NCBI GenBank assembly: GCA_001312645.1
Contig: BBEG01000015.1
Location: 1-34,933, forward strand
Origin: Rhodococcus sp. JCM 9791
Lineage (GTDB): Bacteria > Actinomycetota > Actinomycetes > Mycobacteriales > Mycobacteriaceae
Reading direction: 5' to 3'
DNA: 34,933 nt
Positions 1 through 9,514 of this stretch are shown here, piece after piece. The notes under the pieces are model-generated. The model saw nothing but the letters and a program-made list of their open reading frames with translations, made no database searches and was not told where the DNA came from. The translations under genes and the position numbers were made by a program. The first letter of the stretch is position 1. Every line of letters starts with the position of its first letter.

Positions 1-123
1 CCTCTCACGCCCGACGAGCACCACGCGTGCGGCCTCATCGGCGAAGGCCAGGGCGGTCGCCCGCCCGATGTTGGCAGTCGCGCCGGTGACGATGACGACC
101 TTTTCGCTCAGTCCGGTATCCAT
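1..123 (-). CDS. Short-chain dehydrogenase/reductase, N-terminal part only
   Basis: The complement read from the ATG at 123 gives [20 protein letters not shown], then [21 protein letters not shown], and runs off the left edge. This is the first beta-alpha-beta unit of a classical SDR, with a TGxxxxIG dinucleotide-binding motif (TGATANIG) and a following strand that ends in a charged residue. Only 41 residues are visible, so the substrate cannot be guessed. It shares its strand with the TetR gene at 393-1019 but is separated from it by about 270 bases. Confidence 0.75.
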   Translation of the reverse strand, partial: MDTGLSEKVVIVTGATANIGRATALAFADEAARVVLVGRER

Positions 124-158
124 GGTCAGCCTTCCTCGAACACGTTCGGACGGTCGTC

Positions 159-416
159 GTGCATGCCGGTAGGTATTTCGGTCGAGGTCGGGGACCGGTG
201 GAGCAGAAGAGCATTCTTCATGTCCGGAACCATACTCTTCATGAGGCCTGGATCGTCCGCGGGAGTACGGGTCGCCAGAGGTTGATCCAGCCGGGCCGGT
301 TCGACGTCACCGCTGCGATGCCGGTGGGGTGCCCGTGTCGGCGGACCGAGAAGGGCAAGTGTGGCTGCCGGATCGAGGTGGCCGAGCCAGGTTCAGGCGC
401 TGTCCTCGACTACTGA
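159..416 (+). CDS. Possible small protein with CxC/CxC cysteine pairs
   Basis: This is an 85-codon frame starting at GTG, with a possible internal GTG start at 198. The second half has strong G/C at third codon positions, as real genes here do, and contains two close cysteine pairs (GCPCRR and GKCGCR) that could bind a metal. I do not recognise a family. The 3' end overlaps the end of the convergent TetR gene by 24 bases, and there is no clear ribosome binding site. It may be a genuine small protein or a chance frame in a GC-rich spacer. Confidence 0.3.
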   Translation: MHAGRYFGRGRGPVEQKSILHVRNHTLHEAWIVRGSTGRQRLIQPGRFDVTAAMPVGCPCRRTEKGKCGCRIEVAEPGSGAVLDY

Positions 417-1019
417 GATTCCGAGTGTGCGGGTCCACGGGTGCCCTTCGAAGACGCGCACGAAATCCTCCGCGAATTCTTCCAGATCTTTGTGACCTTG
501 AGTGATGCCCAGGGTCGACTCGTTGGCGAGGGTCGCCCCGAGGCTGGAGATCATCACCGACATCAACGTCGGGGGCAGTGCATCGAGGTTGATGCCTCGC
601 TGCGGAGGATCACGGTGAGCGCGGCAACCTGACTCTCCCGGTACCGCTCTGCGTACGCCGCTATCTCGGTGCGGATCTCCTTTCGGTGATTCGCCAACGC
701 CATGAACTCCATCAGCAGCGCGGCCCCACGGGGTTCGGTGGCCACTCCCACAGTGCGCGCATGGGTGTCTCGGACGTGAGAGCCTTGCGCTGTCTCTCCA
801 GATTGGCCTCGGCGCCTCGCCGGAGCACCGCGACGAACAGTTCGTCCATGGTGGGGAAGTAGTAGTACACGAGAGCTGGATTGACACCGGCCTTGGCCGC
901 GACCCGGCGTGAGGTTGCTGCGGCGTAGCGTCCTCGAGGAGGATGTCGCCGGTGGCTTCGATCAGCAGATCGCGTGTGTCGTTGGTGCCTTCACGACGCC
1001 GCTTTCGGGGAGCGCTCAT
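393..1019 (-). CDS. TetR-family repressor (frameshifted), likely regulator of the 1305-11100 cluster
   Basis: This DNA-binding repressor has an N-terminal helix-turn-helix and a C-terminal ligand domain. Read in three frames it gives MSAPRKRRREGTNDTRDLLI, then YAAATSRRVAAKAGVNPALV followed by YYYFPTMDELF (recognition helix and its continuation), then a helical C-terminus ending in GISVVEDSA. Breaks lie near 925, 748 and 600; one extra G at each restores about 209 aa, the usual TetR length. It diverges from the aldehyde dehydrogenase at 1305. The 16-bp palindrome at 1092-1107 lies in the shared promoter region and recurs at 2784-2799, so autoregulation plus control of both downstream units is the simplest reading. 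The inducer is unknown. Confidence 0.85.
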   Translation of the reverse strand: MSAPRKRRREGTNDTRDLLIEATGDILLEDATPQQPHAGSRPRPVSIQLSCTTTSPPWTNCSSRCSGEAPRPIWRDSARLSRPRHPCAHCGSGHRTPWGRAADGVHGVGESPKGDPHRDSGVRRAVPGESGCRAHRDPPQRGINLDALPPTLMSVMISSLGATLANESTLGITQGHKDLEEFAEDFVRVFEGHPWTRTLGISVVEDSA

Positions 1020-1091
1020 GCGGCATCCTCGGAGCGTCCGATCCTTGACGCACTGATCATTCCGGTGCTATCCATGTGACGCAGCCTATCA

Positions 1092-1107
1092 TTAGGCGAT
1101 CGCTTAA
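1092..1107. promoter_or_regulatory. Palindromic operator, copy 1
   Basis: TTAGGCGATCGCTTAA is a near-perfect 16-bp inverted repeat between the divergent TetR (start 1019) and aldehyde dehydrogenase (start 1305) genes. The same sequence, with two changes in one half-site, recurs at 2784-2799. Size, symmetry and location fit a TetR operator; binding is inferred. Confidence 0.7.
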
Positions 1108-1304
1108 CAGGCTGTCGGATGCGGTGCCGCGCTCAGTCCTGTCCGTGGCCTCTTCATCCAGCGTCCGATGCTTGCACGTGCCCACGAATCAAATCGAATC
1201 ACACGGTAGCACTTATCAATTCGCTCATCGAGCGAACTCGGTGGGAAGTCTCGATACTCCCACTGCGCATCGATTCACCTTTCGACCTTCGAAGGAGAAG
1301 ATGA

Positions 1305-2782
1305 ATGTCCTCTGTTGAACAGGAAGCCCCCACCGATGTCGTGACCGACCAGCGGTTGCTCATCGGTGGCCGGCTGCTCGACGCCGCCTCTGCCTACCCG
1401 TCCGTCAACCCTGCCACCGGCGAGATCTTCGGGTACGCCCCGGATGCGTCCGTCGAGGATGCCGAGGCGGCGATCGCCGCTGCCAGGCGCGCTTTCGAGA
1501 CCACCAGCTGGTCGACGGATGTGGCGTTTCGGCAACGGTGCCTCGAGCAACTCCATCAAGCGTTGACCGATCACCTCGAAGACCTGCGAGATCTGACGAT
1601 CACGGAGGTCGGTGCCACCGTCGCGCTGACCAAGGAAGCGCAGCTCGAAGGCCCGCTCGAGATCGTCCGCTACTACTCGGACCTGCTGAAGACCTACGAG
1701 TTCAGCGAAGAGCTCGGCTCGGCCGAATACATGGGCCAGCAGCACCGCCGCTGGGTGGAGAAGGAGGCAGCCGGGGTCGTCTCGGCCATCGTTGCCTACA
1801 ACTTCCCCAACCAGTTGGCGCTGGCCAAGCTCGCTCCCGCGCTGGCCGCGGGCTGCACCGTCGTGCTCAAGGCGGCGCCGGAAGCTCCGCTGGTCACGTT
1901 GGCCATCGCCGAGTTGATCGCGCTGCACACCGATATCCCGGCGGGCGTCGTCAATGTCCTGTCGTCGACGGATGTGGCCGTCGGTGAGGTGATGACGACG
2001 CACCCGGAGGTCGACGTCGTCACCTTCACGGGTTCCAGTGTCGTGGGCCGCAAGATCATGAAGCCGCCGGCGACACTTTGAAGCGAGTGTTCCTCGAACT
2101 CGGTGGCAAGTCGGCGCTGATCGTGCTCGACGATGCGGACTACGGGCCGATAGCTCCGTATGCGGCATTCGGCATCACGATGCATGCAGGTCAGGCGTGC
2201 GCACTCAACTCCAGGCTTCTGGTGCCGCGGAAGGATCACGACCGGATCGTCGAGGCAGTCGCGGCCATGATGGGCCGCGTCCGCTTCGGTGATCCTCGTG
2301 AGAAGAAGACCTATATGGGCCCGTTGATCAGCGAGAAGCAGCGCGACAAGGTGCACGGGATGGTCGAGCGCGCTGTGGCCGCAGGCGCGACCCTCGTGAC
2401 CGGTGGCGAAAAGGTCGACCCGGGCTTCTTCTACACGCCGACGCTACTGGCCGGGGTGGACCCCGACAGTGAGATCGCGCAGGAGGAAGTGTTCGGCCCG
2501 GTTCTCGCGGTGATCCCGTACGACGACGAAGACGATGCCGTGCGGATCGCCAACAACTCCCCGTACGGGTTGTCGGGCGCGGTCTTCAGCGGCGACGAGC
2601 AGCGAGCGCTGAACGTCGCCCGCAGGATCCGCACCGGCACATTGGGTATCAACGGAGGCAACTACTTCCAGCCTGATGTTCCGTTCGGCGGTTACAAGCA
2701 ATCGGGGATCGGCCGCGAGATGGGTGAGGCGGGGCTGGAGGAGTTCCTCGAACGAAAGGCCATGGCTACGATCCTCCCGTGA
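1305..2782 (+). CDS. NAD(P)-dependent aldehyde dehydrogenase (one frameshift)
   Basis: This enzyme oxidises an aldehyde to the carboxylic acid in the cytoplasm. Start ATG 1305 has GAAGGAG seven bases upstream. After repair of one break near 2064 (AAGCCGCC, expected AAGGCCGCC) the protein is 492 aa, normal for the family. Family features are the cofactor strand TFTGSSVVGR, the catalytic Glu in ELGGKS (about residue 265) and the nucleophile Cys in GQACALN (about residue 299). The Glu-Cys spacing of 34 is that of classical ALDHs. PFGGYKQSGIGREMG near the C-terminus is also typical. It lies between the two copies of the palindromic operator, so it is probably controlled by the TetR at 393-1019 and oxidises an intermediate of the downstream pathway. 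Confidence 0.93.
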
Positions 2783-2783
2783 G

Positions 2784-2799
2784 TTAGGCGATCGACTAA
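2784..2799. promoter_or_regulatory. Palindromic operator, copy 2
   Basis: TTAGGCGATCGACTAA is a 16-bp inverted repeat starting two bases after the aldehyde dehydrogenase stop codon and about 260 bases before the CoA-ester lyase start. It matches the operator at 1092-1107 in 14 of 16 positions. It suggests a separate regulated promoter for the 3056-11100 operon. The rest of the 2783-3055 spacer shows no credible gene. Confidence 0.7.
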
Positions 2800-3055
2800 T
2801 TATTGGTCAAGGGTGCTGGGATTGCGTTCCGAGTGGCCGTATACATACAGCTAGACAGACCCATGAACTGGAATTGCCCCAGCACCCCTTGACCTTGATC
2901 GAATCCAAGTGTTAAACATATGACTAAGACGCACTACGCTCGAACGTCGATCGATCGCCACAGCCCGGCGACACCGCGACGGATATTCAGAGTTCGCCAC
3001 AGCGCTGTACTTCAACAGTATTCAGCAGCACCCACACTTGAACGGGAGATGCGAA

Positions 3056-3977
3056 GTGACACGGGCACGACGCTCCGAGCTGGCAACGCCGGCAAGCAAC
3101 GAATCGATGTGCGCGGCTGCGGCCCGCTCCGACGCCGACCTCGTCTTTCTCGACCTCGAGGACGCATGCGCGCCGTCGATGAAGAAGGCCGCGAGAGGGA
3201 TTGCGGTGCAGGCGTTCACCGAGCTGGATTGGGGCCGGACCACCCGGGCGGTCCGGGTCAACGGCCTGGATACGCGTGGTGCCACGACGACCTGATCGAG
3301 GTCGTCACCGCGCCCGCGACACGCTCGACGTGATCATCGTGCCCAAAGCCCGCACCGCCCGCGACGTGTGGTGGGTCGATGTCATGCTCACCCAGCTCGA
3401 GTCGAAGCTCGGGCTCACGAAGCCGATCGGCCTCGAAGTGCTGATCGAGGAAGCGGAAGGCCTGTTCAACGCCCAGGAAATCGCGAAGGCGAGCCCACGC
3501 GTCGAGGCCCTCATCTTCGGTGTCGGTGATCTCTCGGCGTCACTGCATGCCCGCGTCGGCGGCAACTTCCGGCCCGCTCCCGGCACCTACCCAGGCGACT
3601 TCTGGCACCACGCACGCGTTCAAGTCCTCGCCGCGGCCCGGGCAGCGGGTATCGATGCGATCGATTCTCCCTACCCGGACTACGCCGACGCCGATGGCTA
3701 CCGCACCGACGCCGAGCATGCCGCGATGCTCGGATTCGACGGCAAGTGGGCTATCCACCCCAGCCAGGTACCGATCGCAAACAAGGTCTTCACACCCACT
3801 CCGGACGAGATCGCACACGCTCGCAACCTGGTCGACGGCTACCGTGCCGCACAGACCGGTGGCGTCGGCGCGCTCGGCCAGGACGGTCAGCTCGTCGATG
3901 CCGGACACCTCCGCCTCGCAGAGAACGTCCTCGCGAAAGCTGAACTCGCACTGACCGACAGCGGAGCAGTCCGATGA
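3056..3977 (+). CDS. HpcH/HpaI aldolase - citrate lyase beta-like CoA-ester lyase (two frameshifts)
   Basis: CitE-like enzymes cleave or form C-C bonds in beta-hydroxyacyl-CoA thioesters such as malyl-, methylmalyl- or citramalyl-CoA, using Mg2+. GTG 3056 is chosen as start because GGGAG lies just upstream and the homologous region begins there. Visible motifs are VFLDLEDA near residue 30, RVNGLDTR, the [11 protein letters not shown] strand with its acidic ligand, [10 protein letters not shown], and the signature KWAIHPSQV near the C-terminus. Breaks near 3277 and 3313 put about 12 residues ([12 protein letters not shown]) in a third frame; repair gives 307 aa. It overlaps the next gene by ATGA. 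With the CoA transferase at 6652 it suggests that the pathway ends by cleaving a CoA thioester, probably to acetyl- or propionyl-CoA and an oxo acid. Confidence 0.87.
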
Positions 3978-4729
3978 CGGGGCGCCTCGACGGCAAGGTC
4001 GCCATCATCACCGGCGCCGGTTCCGGCATCGGGCGGGCGAGCGCCAACCTGTTCGCCCGCGAAGGCGCCAAGGTGGTCTGCGCCGACATCAGTGGTCAGG
4101 AGAAGGAAACCGCCGACGAGATCGGGAACGCTGCGGTCGCGGTGCACGTCGACGTGGTGAACTCCGCGGACGTGCAAGACATGGTCGCCGCAGCGGTGGA
4201 CTCCTTCGGTCGCCTCGACGTGCTGTTCAACAACGCGGGGCTCAGTGGCAAGCGCGGACCCATCGCCGAACTCGACGAGGACGCGTTCGACATGGTCGTC
4301 GCGGTCAACCTCAAGGGTGCCTTCCTCGGCATGAAGTATGCGATCCCCGCCATGATCGCCTCCGGTGGTGGCTCCGTCATCAGCACGGCGTCCGCGTCGG
4401 CGCTGGTCGGGTGGAAGGGCATCGCGGCGTATTCCGCAGCGAAGGGTGGCGTCGTGCAGCTCACCAAATCGGCCGCGCTCGATTACGCGACGAGCGGTAT
4501 CCGGGTCAACGCGATCTGTCCGGGCATGACCTGGACGGGACTCGCCGGCGCTGCCGCCGACGGACACGTTGCTCCGCCCACCGGAGAAGGTCGGGTACCA
4601 CCCCAGCCGATGAAGCGTTGGGGAGTTCCGCAGGAATTGGCCAACGCCGCACTGTTTCTCGCCAGTGACGAATCGTCGTTCATCACCGGCACTGCCATTC
4701 CGGTCGACGGCGGGTACGTCGCACGCTGA
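3974..4729 (+). CDS. Short-chain dehydrogenase/reductase
   Basis: This intact 251-aa classical SDR interconverts an alcohol and a ketone using NAD(P). It has the nucleotide motif TGAGSGIG (residues 13-20), NNAG (86-89), the catalytic Tyr/Lys in YSAAK (Tyr153, Lys157) with an upstream serine in the STASASA strand, and the C-terminal PVDGGYVAR. An Asp after the second strand (CADIS) suggests a preference for NAD over NADP. It starts inside the stop codon of the lyase gene (ATGA), so the two are translationally coupled. A likely role is oxidation of a ring alcohol to the ketone before ring cleavage; this is inferred from context. Confidence 0.93.
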   Translation: MTGRLDGKVAIITGAGSGIGRASANLFAREGAKVVCADISGQEKETADEIGNAAVAVHVDVVNSADVQDMVAAAVDSFGRLDVLFNNAGLSGKRGPIAELDEDAFDMVVAVNLKGAFLGMKYAIPAMIASGGGSVISTASASALVGWKGIAAYSAAKGGVVQLTKSAALDYATSGIRVNAICPGMTWTGLAGAAADGHVAPPTGEGRVPPQPMKRWGVPQELANAALFLASDESSFITGTAIPVDGGYVAR

Positions 4730-4760
4730 CCTGCCCGACTCGACTGACGAACGGACAGCC

Positions 4761-5721
4761 ATGACACGACCATTTCGCTTCGCCGTCCAGGCGAACAAAG
4801 CGGCCACTGCAACCGAGTGGCGCGACACGGCCCGCCGCGTCGAAGGCCTCGGATATTCCACGCTCTTTCAGTCCGATCACTACCTCGGCGCAGGCCCCGC
4901 GCAGCAGAAGTCGGGGTGGCCGCCCCAGTACCTGGCACCGATCGCATCGCTGGCGGTCGCGGCGGCGTCACCACCACACTGCGTGTGGGATGCCGGGTCT
5001 TCTGCACCGACTACCACGTACCCGGGGTGCTGATCAAGGAAGCAGCGACCCTCGATCTCTTGTCCGACGGCCGATTCGAATTCGGCATCGGCTGCGGTTG
5101 GAGCGAACACGAATATCGTGCCATGGGTGTGCCTTTCGCACCGGCCCCCGAACGGGTATCGAAACTGGAAGAGGTCGTCGCCCTCTTCAAAGCGCACTGC
5201 ACGGGGCAGCCCCTCGATTTGAGCGGCGAGTACGTCACCGCGCAGGACTATGCCGGATTGCCCCTGCCGGTGCAGCAGCCGCACCCGCCGATCATCATCG
5301 GTGGCAGTCGTAAGCGGGTGTTGTCGCTGGCCGGGCGTGAAGCCGACATCGCCAGTATCAGCACGGTGTCGTTCGAGCCGGTCAACGCGCAGGGCCGCAC
5401 CCCGCAGCAGGAGCGGTCAAACGCCTCCAGTTCGTCCGCGACGCAGCGGGTGATCGTTTCCCCGATCTCGACATCGAAAGCTCACCCTTCTTCGTCAAGA
5501 TCACCGAAGATGCGGACACCGCACTGAACAAGATCGCCTCCCGACTGCGTATCAGCGTCGACGGACTCGCAGATCATCCGAATGTGCTGGTCGGCGGTGT
5601 CGACGGGGTCGCCGACCAGCTGCTGAAGCGTCGCGAGACCTTCGGTGCCAACTACATCTCCGTGCAGCAGAGCAATTTCGAGGAGTTCGCGCCCGTCGCG
5701 CAACGCCTCGCAGGACTCTAG
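4761..5721 (+). CDS. Luciferase-like (LLM) flavin- or F420-dependent oxidoreductase (two frameshifts)
   Basis: This TIM-barrel protein belongs to the bacterial-luciferase superfamily. It starts MTRPFRFAVQANKAATATEW, continues with LFQSDHYLG, the barrel core LLSDGRFEFGIGCGWSEHEY and PPIIIGGSRKRVLSLAGREA, and ends NVLVGGVDGVADQLLKRRET. The start and the GIGCGW region resemble the actinobacterial F420-dependent group of this superfamily. FMNH2-dependent monooxygenation, including Baeyer-Villiger-type chemistry, is the main alternative. Breaks near 4967 and 5416 are each repaired by one G, giving 320 aa. No flavin reductase partner lies in the operon, which mildly favours F420. Its place between an SDR and the C-C hydrolase suggests it acts on the ring intermediate. 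Confidence 0.85.
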
Positions 5722-5733
5722 AGAAGGACAGTC

Positions 5734-6648
5734 ATGACCAAGAGATCACGTTTCAGCGAATACAAGGATCGCTACGCGAATTACAAGTTCGAACTCACCG
5801 AAGACGGCATCCTGTTCATGCAGTGCCACACCAACGGTGGGTCGCTGGTGTGGGACTGGAAATCACACGACGACATGGCGGATGCATTCGCCGATGTCGC
5901 GGGTGATCGTGAAATCAAGTGCCTGATCCATACCGGTACCGGCGAGAACTACAACGCCGACTGGGGTTACATGCCCGACGGCTCGCCGATCGACACACCG
6001 ATCTACCAGGCGATGCCCGGCGACCGCGGTCTCTGGAAGCTCGACGAAAAGGCCTGGTACAACCGCAATCTGATGTTCAACGTCCTCGACGTCGACGTCC
6101 CCATGATCAGTGCGATCAATGGGCCGTGCAACATCCACTCCGAAGTGCCGCTGATGGGCGACATCGTGCTCGCCTCGGACACCGCCTGGTTCCAGGACGT
6201 CTCGCACTTCCCGCGCGGACAGGTTCCCGGCGACGGACAGCACGTGATCTGGAACTTCCTCGCCGGCCACAACCGCGGCCGCTACCTGTTGCTCACCGGC
6301 AAGAAGCTGTCGGCGGAGGAAGCCAAGGAGTGGGGTGTCGTCGCGGAGGTGCTGCCGAAGGACCAGCTGCTCGATCGCGCCTGGGAGCTGGCCCACGAAC
6401 TCGTCCGGAAGCCCCCACTGACCCTCCGCTACACCCGACAGCTGTTCACCCATCAGCTCAAGCGGGCATTCCTCGACCAGATGAACCAGGGCATCGGTTA
6501 CGAGACCTATGCCCAGCGCGCATTCTTCCCGGTCGGTGGCTACATGCAGCCGCTGGACCGTGCGTGGGACGACAAGCCCTGGACGAACCGGGACGACAGC
6601 GTCGACGCGGATGGCAACAACAACACAGCCGGCCCCGCGGAGGGCTGA
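5734..6648 (+). CDS. Crotonase-fold C-C hydrolase, 6-oxocamphor hydrolase-like
   Basis: This intact 304-aa crotonase-superfamily protein resembles Rhodococcus 6-oxocamphor hydrolase, which opens a cyclic 1,3-diketone by retro-Claisen C-C hydrolysis without CoA. From recalled data, that enzyme's key residues are Trp40, His122, His145, Asp154 and Glu244. Here Trp40 (GGSLVW), His135 (NIHSEVP), His158 and Asp167 (FQDVSHFPRGQVPGDG) and Glu257 (GIGYETY) are all present; the last four share one 13-residue offset. The segment NRGRYLLLTG is also shared. There is an extra C-terminal tail of about 40 residues rich in N, D and G. A normal enoyl-CoA hydratase would have catalytic glutamates in place of these residues, so hydrolysis of a beta-diketone is more likely. 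GAAGGA lies before the ATG. It probably performs the ring-opening step of the operon. Confidence 0.9.
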   Translation: MTKRSRFSEYKDRYANYKFELTEDGILFMQCHTNGGSLVWDWKSHDDMADAFADVAGDREIKCLIHTGTGENYNADWGYMPDGSPIDTPIYQAMPGDRGLWKLDEKAWYNRNLMFNVLDVDVPMISAINGPCNIHSEVPLMGDIVLASDTAWFQDVSHFPRGQVPGDGQHVIWNFLAGHNRGRYLLLTGKKLSAEEAKEWGVVAEVLPKDQLLDRAWELAHELVRKPPLTLRYTRQLFTHQLKRAFLDQMNQGIGYETYAQRAFFPVGGYMQPLDRAWDDKPWTNRDDSVDADGNNNTAGPAEG

Positions 6649-6651
6649 TCC

Positions 6652-7835
6652 ATGCACGCGCTCGACGGAATCAAGGTCCTGGACCTGGGCACATTCATCG
6701 CAGGCCCGTTCTGTGCAACGGTGCTCGGTGAGTTCGGGGCGGAGATCATCAAGATCGAGCGCCCGGGCGTAGGCGACCACCTGCGCCGATTCGGAACAGA
6801 GACGGACTGCGGGGACACCCTCGTCTGGCTCAGCGAGGCCCGCAACAAGCGGTCGGTGACCTTGGACCTGACAGACCCTCGTGGTCAGCAGATCCTGCGG
6901 GAACTGATCGCCGACATCGTCATCGAGAACTTCCGGCCCGGGGTGATGGAACGCTTCGGGTTCGGATTCGACGAAATCCACGCGATCAATCCGCGCACCA
7001 TCATGCTGCGGGTGTCCGCCTACGGCCAGAGCGGGCCGAACCGCGACCTTCCGGGCTTCGCTCGGGTCGCCCACGCGTTCTCCGGCCTGGCCTACCTCGC
7101 CGGCGAACCGGACGGCCCGCCGGTGACGCCGGGCTCGACGTCACTGGCCGACTACATGACCGGCTTGTACGGGGTGATCGGGGTACTCACGGCGCTGCAG
7201 GCACGGGAACGCACGGGTCGCGGGCAGGTCGTCGACCTGGCCCTGTACGAGACGATCTTCCGGGCCCTCGACGAGTTGGCCCCGGCGTTCCAGCAGTTCG
7301 GTTTCGTCCGCGAGCGGATGGGCGCCGACACCGTCAACGTCACGCCGCACAGTCACTACCAGGCCTCCGATGGCGGATGGGTGGCGATCGCCTGCTCCCA
7401 CGACGACATGTTCGTCCGCCTCGCGAAGGCGATGGGCGACCCGGACCTGGCAAGCCCGGACCTATTCGGCCCCAAGGCCGCACGGCTGAAGGCCCGCGAC
7501 GAGGTGAACTCCCTCGTCTCGAGCTGGTCGGGTCGCTTACCCGCGACGAAGTGATCGCGCGATGCGTCGCCGCGGATGTGCCGGCGGGGCCGTTGAATTC
7601 GATCGCCGACATCGTCCGAGATCCGCAGTTTCTGCACCGGGGCACCATCACGACCACCGAGTCGCGAATCGGCCCACTCGCCGTCCCCAACGTCATTCCT
7701 GCCCTCTCCGACACTCCGGGTGAAATCAGGTGGCTGGGTAAGGAACTCGGATCCGACACGGATTCGGTGCTGCAAGAGCTTTTGACTCGAACTCCGAGCG
7801 AGATCGCCGCCCTGCGCGCAGATGGCGTGATCTGA
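6652..7835 (+). CDS. CaiB/BaiF family (class III) CoA transferase (one frameshift)
   Basis: This family moves CoA from a donor thioester to a carboxylic acid through an aspartyl-CoA intermediate. The N-terminus GIKVLDLGTFIAGPFCATVL, the GAEIIKIERPGVGD segment, NKRSVTLDL and VIENFRPGVMERFG are characteristic. The catalytic Asp is Asp167 in SLADYMTGLYG, close to the usual position near 169. One break near 7533 (TGGTCGGG, expected TGGGTCGGG) is repaired to 394 aa; the C-terminal part contains CVAADVPAGPLNSIADIVRD. It starts four bases after the C-C hydrolase stop. The natural substrate would be the carboxylic acid released by ring cleavage, primed for the CitE-like lyase. That order is inferred. 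Confidence 0.92.
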
Positions 7836-7874
7836 TCGCTCTCAACAGATTTGCTACGAGAAAGGTGCCACACC

Positions 7875-9163
7875 ATGGCAATCCAGGAGAAGTTGGCCAC
7901 CGGCCAGGGGAAGTTCACCCCGAGATATCCGGAACTGGGAACCGGACCCGTCAGCTACGACGACGCCGTCTCCGAAGAGTTCTTCCTCGCCGAACGCGAA
8001 GCAGTGTTCAAGCGGTCGTGGCTCAAAGTGGGGCGCGTCGACCAGCTGCCGCGAATCGGCAGCTTCTTCACCCGTGAACTCGTCGGGCTCGGTTCGATCG
8101 TCATCGTGAAGCAGGCCGACGGCACGGTCAAGGCGCTGCACAATGTGTGTGCCCACCGCGGCAACAAGGTGGTGTGGCAGGAGCATCCCGCAGAAGAGAC
8201 GAAGGGCTCCTGCAAGGCCTTCACCTGCAAGTACCACGGCTGGCGGTACGGGCTCGACGGCAAGGTCGACCACGTCACCAACGAGGAGCAGTTCTTCGAC
8301 CTCGACAAGGGCGCCCTCGGCATGCCGGAGCTGCACTGCGACACGTGGGCCGGCTTCATCTTCGTCAATTTCGATCCCCACGCTCAGCCGTTGCGTTCGT
8401 TCCTCGGTGAGAAGTTCACCGCGGTCGAGAGCTACCCGTTCGAGAAGATGACGGAGCACTACGGCTACAAGACGAAGGTCAAGGGCAACTGGAAGCTCTC
8501 CATCGACACGATCCTCGAGTGGTATCACCCGCCGTATGTGCACGGCCGGTTCATCGATCGCGACGTCTCGAAGGCGGAGAAGCTGGTGCCGCCGCCGGAC
8601 TCCTACTATTACGACCTGTTCACCTCGCACATGCTCAACTCGGTGCCCGGTCCGCCGCAGCTGCCCCCGCGCAAGCCCGGTGAGCTCGGACCCGCCCAGC
8701 GCAATCAGCGCTGGATCTACAAGTTGCTGCGCGCCGGCCTGTTCGGGCCCGACGACGTGCAGGACATCGGCCACTGCCCGACGTCCTCAACCCCGGCAAC
8801 ATCAAGTCCTGGGGCAACGACGCCTACTGGCTGTTCCCGAACTTCTCGGTGCAGATCTGGGCCCGCAACTTCTACATCACCTACCAGTACTGGCCCGAGA
8901 CGGTCGGGGAGCACAGCTACGAGCTCGATATCTACTTCCCGCCGCCGCGCAATGCCGCGGAGCGTCTCGCCCAGGAGATGACCGCTCAGACCACCATCGA
9001 GTTCGCGATGCAGGACTCGAACACTGTGGAAGCAACACATTCGGCGCTGGCTACGGGCGCCAACCGGGAGTTCCACCTGTCGGATCAGGAACTGATGATC
9101 CGCAACTTCCACAAGGTTGTCCGCGACACGGTTACCACCCACCAGAACCTCAGCGAGAAGTAA
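7875..9163 (+). CDS. Rieske non-heme iron oxygenase, alpha subunit (one frameshift)
   Basis: This is the catalytic subunit of a ring-hydroxylating or demethylating oxygenase. The Rieske [2Fe-2S] motif is Cys92-x-His94 (CAHRGN) and Cys118-x2-His121 (CKYHGW). The mononuclear iron site follows NWKLSIDTILEWYHPPYVHG, with the two His ligands in the YHPPYVH segment and a candidate Asp in FAMQDSN. A break near 8775 (CCACTGCC, expected CCACCTGCC) is repaired to 429 aa. ATG 7875 is preferred over an upstream in-frame start because GAAAGGTG lies about 8 bases before it. No ferredoxin or reductase is encoded in the operon, so electrons must come from elsewhere. The substrate is unknown. Confidence 0.93.
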
Positions 9164-9174
9164 GGACATTTCCG

Positions 9175-9510
9175 ATGACGACTTCGACTCTGCCGGAATC
9201 ATTCCGGGAACTCGAGCCCTTTGTCGACGAGTGGGCGCTGGCCACCCGCGAGGAACGCTACGACACGCGTATGGCTCGCACGATCGACGAACTCGACCGC
9301 TTCTACGATGCGATCGCGCCGCGTGCCGAGGAGGCGATCGACTACCTCAACGGATTCGATCTGCAGGACCTGCCCGAGGCCGAGACCACACTGTTGCACC
9401 TGATGTATTCGCTGGTCATGGTGTCGTACCCGGTCAACGTGTTCCGTCAGCCGAAGATCCCCGACTCCGGTGCCGCATTCTTCGACACCGTCGTCGAACC
9501 TGAGGTCTGA
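9175..9510 (+). CDS. Uncharacterised 111-aa helical protein in a Rieske/TauD operon
   Basis: This small, acidic, probably all-helical protein (MTTSTLPESFRELEPFVDEW...) has no signal peptide, membrane segment or cysteine. The stretch LDRFYDAIAPRAEEAIDYLN and the C-terminal MYSLVMVSYPVNVFRQPKIP look conserved in style rather than random, and the frame is unbroken with strong third-position GC. It begins 11 bases after the Rieske stop, preceded by a weak purine-rich AAGGACA, and ends four bases before the TauD-type gene. I do not recognise a named domain. Position suggests an accessory or small subunit for the Rieske oxygenase, but that is a guess from neighbourhood only. Confidence 0.75.
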   Translation: MTTSTLPESFRELEPFVDEWALATREERYDTRMARTIDELDRFYDAIAPRAEEAIDYLNGFDLQDLPEAETTLLHLMYSLVMVSYPVNVFRQPKIPDSGAAFFDTVVEPEV

Positions 9511-9514
9511 CGCC

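Noticed and set aside
5734-6648. Enoyl-CoA hydratase annotation, or a firm camphor-pathway assignment
   Set aside because: The catalytic residues match the diketone hydrolase type instead of CoA-dependent hydratases. No camphor-specific P450 or lactone-forming enzyme is seen in this operon, so camphor itself cannot be claimed.
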